8,908 bases of DNA from Truepera sp. Lineage in GTDB: Bacteria > Deinococcota > Deinococci > Deinococcales > Trueperaceae. The notes under the pieces were generated by a model. It saw nothing but the letters and a program-made list of their open reading frames with translations. It made no database searches and was not told the DNA's origin. Shown one piece after another: positions 4,725 to 8,908 of this stretch; position 1 is the first letter of the stretch, and each line of letters opens with the position of its first letter. The stretch spans positions 1 through 8,908 of the forward strand of contig JAGXSO010000126.1 of NCBI GenBank assembly GCA_018333775.1. Direction: 5' to 3'. Both the position numbers and the translations under genes were made by a program.

Positions 4725-7700
4725 CTATTCCCCACGCCTGTGGGGATGAACCGTCCCTGGTGGCCACCGCCGCCTAATTCGCTGGCTATTCCCCACGCCT
4801 GTGGGGATGAACCATTGTGGAGCACGCTATGGGATGGCGATCACACCTATTCCCCACGCCTGTGGGGATGAACCGGGGAGGCGAACCCTTCCGGGATGCT
4901 GCTAGCACTATTCCCCACGCCTGTGGGGATGAACCAACGGACCCGGCGCCCCACCCACGAGGCCATGACTATTCCCCACGCCTGTGGGGATGAACCGCTC
5001 TAGCGAGCGGAGGTTAGGCGGGGGGGACTATTCCCCACGCCTGTGGGGATGAACCGAGCGCGCTGTCCGAGCCTTCACTGCCGCCACCCTATTCCCCACG
5101 CCTGTGGGGATGAACCGGTCAGCCATTAAGCCCGCAGTCTCGAACGCCCCTATTCCCCACGCCTGTGGGGATGAACCACCGTCATAGTTCGACCATCCCG
5201 TACTATAAACTATTCCCCACGCCTGTGGGGATGAACCGGTTCGAGCACGGGGTTGTGAACCATTTCACAACTATTCCCCACGCCTGTGGGGATGAACCAT
5301 GGTGGAGGTCATTATTTACGCGGGGGGGATCTATTCCCCACGCCTGTGGGGATGAACCGTCATGGAACCAGTTTCAGGCCGCGGTGCAGCCCTATTCCCC
5401 ACGCCTGTGGGGATGAACCGAAAGGGAGAGCAAAATGACAACAAGGCGCTACCTATTCCCCACGCCTGTGGGGATGAACCGAAGTCAATAATCTGCCCGC
5501 CGATAGCCTCGGCCTATTCCCCACGCCTGTGGGGATGAACCGGGGCTTGCGCAACTCCCGGCGGTGCTTAACCCCTATTCCCCACGCCTGTGGGGATGAA
5601 CCGATGGCTTCAGTGCCCGCTCTTGAAGTAGTCTTCTATTCCCCACGCCTGTGGGGATGAACCGAGGCCATCGGGAACTTAAACACGTCTAGCTGGCTAT
5701 TCCCCACGCCTGTGGGGATGAACCGTTTCAGGTTGTGGTGGGCAGGCACGTCTACCACTATTCCCCACGCCTGTGGGGATGAACCGCAGTCGCTTAAAAA
5801 GCTTAAGGCGCTGCAAACTATTCCCCACGCCTGTGGGGATGAACCGCGCGAAGCGGGGCCGCACGCGGTCGGGTTGGACTATTCCCCACGCCTGTGGGGA
5901 TGAACCGTCGTCTAAGACAAGCAGCTTCGCCTCAGCCACTATTCCCCACGCCTGTGGGGATGAACCGTATACTTGAGAGGTGCTCGTGACGCGCAGAGCT
6001 ATTCCCCACGCCTGTGGGGATGAACCAGTTGAGCAGGCCGTAGTAGTCTGGGCAGAGGCCTATTCCCCACGCCTGTGGGGATGAACCGGCGCGGCGTCAG
6101 CGGCGGCCAGCGAATGCGAACTATTCCCCACGCCTGTGGGGATGAACCAGAGGGCCAGGCGTTGTGGCCGGCGAAGTTCTCCTATTCCCCACGCCTGTGG
6201 GGATGAACCGTCGTCCCAGTCGGGGGCCAGGTAGCGCTCACCTATTCCCCACGCCTGTGGGGATGAACCGCTACCAGTAAGTTGAAAATCGTCAGGGAAA
6301 CTCTATTCCCCACGCCTGTGGGGATGAACCGAGCAAGAATCAGCGCGAGCCAGATTGAAATCCCTATTCCCCACGCCTGTGGGGATGAACCGCTGCCGCT
6401 GCACCCGCGCTCTCGCTGACAGGCCTATTCCCCACGCCTGTGGGGATGAACCCGAGCCACCCGGCATGTTGAAGTGCCGCTCGGCCTATTCCCCACGCCT
6501 GTGGGGATGAACCGCCGCTCTCGGTGCGCGGCACCTCTGGTACCATCTATTCCCCACGCCTGTGGGGATGAACCGTCTACGTTGCGTGTCCCGAAGTTGT
6601 GCGTGACCTATTCCCCACGCCTGTGGGGATGAACCGCTAATGCGCGGTACTCCGTTCTCGACATGCGCCTATTCCCCACGCCTGTGGGGATGAACCGATG
6701 CTCGAGGACGTTTGGCGGGAGGCCAAACCTATTCCCCACGCCTGTGGGGATGAACCGGCGGGGTGTGATGGTGAGATCGCCGTCTCCAACTATTCCCCAC
6801 GCCTGTGGGGATGAACCGTTAGGCAAGGAGCTGGAACGGCTCCTTGAAAGCTATTCCCCACGCCTGTGGGGATGAACCGCCCGCTATGGCAGGCGATGCA
6901 CAGCGATATCACTATTCCCCACGCCTGTGGGGATGAACCGCTCTTGCGCTGCACGCCAGCGATGATTGCCGACTATTCCCCACGCCTGTGGGGATGAACC
7001 GCATCATATTAGTCAGAAACCAGAAGTCAGCCCCTATTCCCCACGCCTGTGGGGATGAACCGGCCGCCATCCTCCTGGCGAAGGCCGCGCTAGTTCTATT
7101 CCCCACGCCTGTGGGGATGAACCGGCAGGTGATGCGCGAAGCGCCACGCAGCCTGACTATTCCCCACGCCTGTGGGGATGAACCGCCATATAGCACGAGG
7201 TACGCGCCGCCTCAGAACTATTCCCCACGCCTGTGGGGATGAACCGGTGCGGCTGGTCTACGTCTTCCCTACGGCTACTATTCCCCACGCCTGTGGGGAT
7301 GAACCGGAGCTGACGAAGGGCCAGGCGTCGGCACTGCTCTATTCCCCACGCCTGTGGGGATGAACCGCTCACGTACGCGAACATCCAGCCAATCAAACCT
7401 ATTCCCCACGCCTGTGGGGATGAACCGTCAGTATAGGGCGCACTGGCCAGAAAGGGCGGTCTATTCCCCACGCCTGTGGGGATGAACCGGCCTAGCGACA
7501 TAGTCTTAAGCGAGACGCTGCCTATTCCCCACGCATGTGGGGATGAACCGTTGGGCATCAGGCCCAGGGTGACAATAACCTCCTATTCCCCACGCCTGTG
7601 GGGATGAACCGGTTGAGCCCGCGCTCGTGCCCTCCTCAGCTGTCTATTCCCCACGCCTGTGGGGATGAACCGGGATGTTAGCAAGCCTACTCTACTCATC

Positions 7701-8643
7701 TACTCTATTCCCCACGCCTGTGGGGATGAACCGCCCAGCCCCCCGATTCAGGCGGCGGCTCCGTCCTATTCCCCACGCCTGTGGGGATGAACCGGAGCCA
7801 GCGACACTATGCAGGCCAGGGATGCCTATTCCCCACGCCTGTGGGGATGAACCGGTGATACGATTAGCTAACCCGCTGGATATGCCTATTCCCCACGCCT
7901 GTGGGGATGAACCAAGGCATCGTAGCGCGTCCTCCACTCCCACCACCTATTCCCCACGCCTGTGGGGATGAACCGTCCATTAACGCATCAGTAATCATCA
8001 CATCACCCTATTCCCCACGCCTGTGGGGATGAACCGCCGATTCATTAACGCCCAGACTGACAAATCTCTATTCCCCACGCCTGTGGGGATGAACCGCAGC
8101 CAGGATTAGCCCTACAGCTACACCGCCCTATTCCCCACGCCTGTGGGGATGAACCGTGACCAACCTGCACAGCCCCATGGAACCAGGGCCTATTCCCCAC
8201 GCCTGTGGGGATGAACCGCGGCGGGTGGCAACGAAAGCGCAGCCGCGTACCTATTCCCCACGCCTGTGGGGATGAACCTTCGTGCCAGATACCGGTCTCG
8301 CCGCTGAAATCCTATTCCCCACGCCTGTGGGGATGAACCGCGCCTACAACCTTCTGGGCCTCTGCTGGCAGTCTATTCCCCACGCCTGTGGGGATGAACC
8401 GTTGTCGCTATGCTCCTGGGCGGTCGCGCGGTTCTATTCCCCACGCCTGTGGGGATGAACCAGGATAGTCATTTCCACTCCTCCAGGGCTTCCCCTATTC
8501 CCCACGCCTGTGGGGATGAACCGTAGCGCAGGGCAGGTCTGGCTGTCATCGGGTCTATTCCCCACGCCTGTGGGGATGAACCGCCGTTTGCGGCGCAGGG
8601 TCGCTAGGGCGCGGCCTATTCCCCACGCCTGTGGGGATGAACC
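4725..8643 (+). CRISPR. Type I-E CRISPR array, 65 repeats and 64 full spacers
   Basis: I count 65 copies of a 28-nt repeat, the first starting at 4725 and the last at 8616. It begins CTATT, contains CCCCAC-GCCT-GTGGGG (6-bp stem, 4-nt loop) and ends ATGAACC. All copies read the same except the one at 7522, which has A for C at position 14, in the loop. Start-to-start distance is 61 nt in 46 cases, 60 in 14, 62 in three and 59 in one. Spacers are thus mostly 33 nt, or 32 if the next base (usually G) is counted with the repeat as in E. coli. ATGAACC plus that base would be the 8-nt crRNA 5' handle after Cas6e cleavage. Transcription is expected rightward from the leader. The last repeat is perfect, and only 8 nt of a 65th spacer follow before an insertion sequence. 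I found no duplicated spacers by eye. Confidence 0.99.
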
Positions 8644-8651
8644 GCCGCCTG
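8644..8651 (+). other. Truncated 65th spacer at the IS21 junction
   Basis: GCCGCCTG follows the last repeat with the usual leading G, then sequence typical of an IS21 end begins at TGTCAA (8652). No repeat occurs at the expected position near 8677. The last 4-8 bases here would be the target duplication if the IS inserted inside this spacer. Confidence 0.6.
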
Positions 8652-8908
8652 TGTCAAGGGCGTTTTATTTTTGGACAGATCGGGCGGTTTAGAAGTTGAC
8701 ACTTTTGGCGGGTAGTTTAGGGCGGCATAATCACCTCCATTCCTGAGCTAGGCAGTCGTGAGCCCTGCCTCACGCCGATGCTTGAGGCGATAGGACTCGC
8801 CACGGATATTGATGGTGGTGGCATGATGGAGCAACCTGTCGAGCAGCGCGACGGCCAAAACCGGATCGGGAAAAACGTCTCCCCACTGGCCATAGGACTT
8901 ATTCGAGG
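8652..8908 (-). mobile_element. IS21-family insertion sequence, istB-side (right) end, partial
   Basis: The IstB C-terminus is followed on the minus strand by about 96 nt of non-coding sequence ending at the array. The terminal TGTCAA (8652-8657) and an inverted copy TTGACA (8696-8701) lie in this end. IS21 elements begin with TG and carry repeated motifs in their ends for IstA binding, so 8652 is taken as the terminus. The istA gene and the other end are beyond the window. The array may continue on the far side. Confidence 0.75.
8748..8908 (-). CDS. istB: IstB-like transposition helper ATPase (IS21 family), C-terminal fragment
   Basis: On the minus strand an open frame enters from the right edge and ends at TAG (8750-8748), giving the last 53 residues. 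They contain SYGQWGDVFPDP, LLDRLLHH and NIRGESYRLK, the conserved C-terminal pattern of the AAA+ helper protein of IS21 elements. IstB binds ATP and DNA, selects target sites and stimulates the IstA transposase. The Walker motifs would be upstream, beyond the window. The visible part has no stop or frameshift. Confidence 0.9.
   Translation of the reverse strand, partial: SNKSYGQWGDVFPDPVLAVALLDRLLHHATTINIRGESYRLKHRREAGLTTA

Noticed and set aside
7975..8067. Two neighbouring spacers share CATTAACGC, possibly from the same invader.
   Set aside because: With 64 spacers a few shared 9-mers are expected by chance.
5165..8692. Many open frames of 60-133 codons on both strands across the array, repeating motifs such as IPHACGDEP or SSPQAWGI.
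   Set aside because: They are translations of the repeat read in the frames set by 60-62 nt spacing. They have no ribosome binding sites and no coding logic.
8696..8731. TTGACA with CATAAT as a rightward promoter inside the IS21 end.
   Set aside because: The spacing is 24 nt, too long for a sigma-70 type promoter, and it would read against istB.

Overview
The window holds most of a type I-E CRISPR-Cas locus, fenced in by two insertion sequences. GC-rich coding sequence, a type I-E repeat of the Thermus kind, a Cas6e whose catalytic histidine falls at residue 26 as in Thermus thermophilus, and a strong excess of CTCGAG in the genes suggest a Thermales bacterium such as Meiothermus, Allomeiothermus or a relative. 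The phylum is an inference; the species cannot be read from this sequence.

Layout. Positions 1-78 (minus strand) encode the first 26 residues of an IS110-family DEDD transposase. Positions 79 to about 257 are its 5' non-coding end, which folds into two stem-closed domains on the transposase strand and is a good candidate for a bridge RNA. Positions 282-4611 (plus strand) carry a tight operon: cse2 (casB), cas7e, cas5e, cas6e, cas1e, cas2e. Most neighbours overlap, abut or lie 3 nt apart. Positions 4612-4724 are the leader. Positions 4725-8643 are one CRISPR array with 65 repeats of 28 nt (29 by the usual I-E convention) and 64 complete spacers, running away from cas2e. After 8 nt of a 65th spacer the array stops at 8651, where an IS21-family element begins. 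Its last 53 IstB codons are seen on the minus strand at 8748-8908.

How it works together. Cas6e cuts the array transcript at the repeat hairpin. Cse2, Cas7e, Cas5e and Cas6e form the backbone of Cascade around the crRNA, and Cas1e-Cas2e integrate new spacers at the leader end. The large subunit Cas8e (Cse1) and the nuclease-helicase Cas3, needed for PAM recognition and target destruction, are not in the window. They would normally lie just upstream of casB, where the IS110 element now sits. Whether they survive beyond it decides if this is an interference-competent system or one reduced to crRNA processing and adaptation.

The most unusual signal is at the left edge. The proposed IS110 RNA exposes a loop containing TACCTCC, and the same heptamer on the same strand directly flanks the element. 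There it is the complement of the Shine-Dalgarno sequence of casB. This would fit an RNA-guided transposon whose guide recognises a Shine-Dalgarno sequence.
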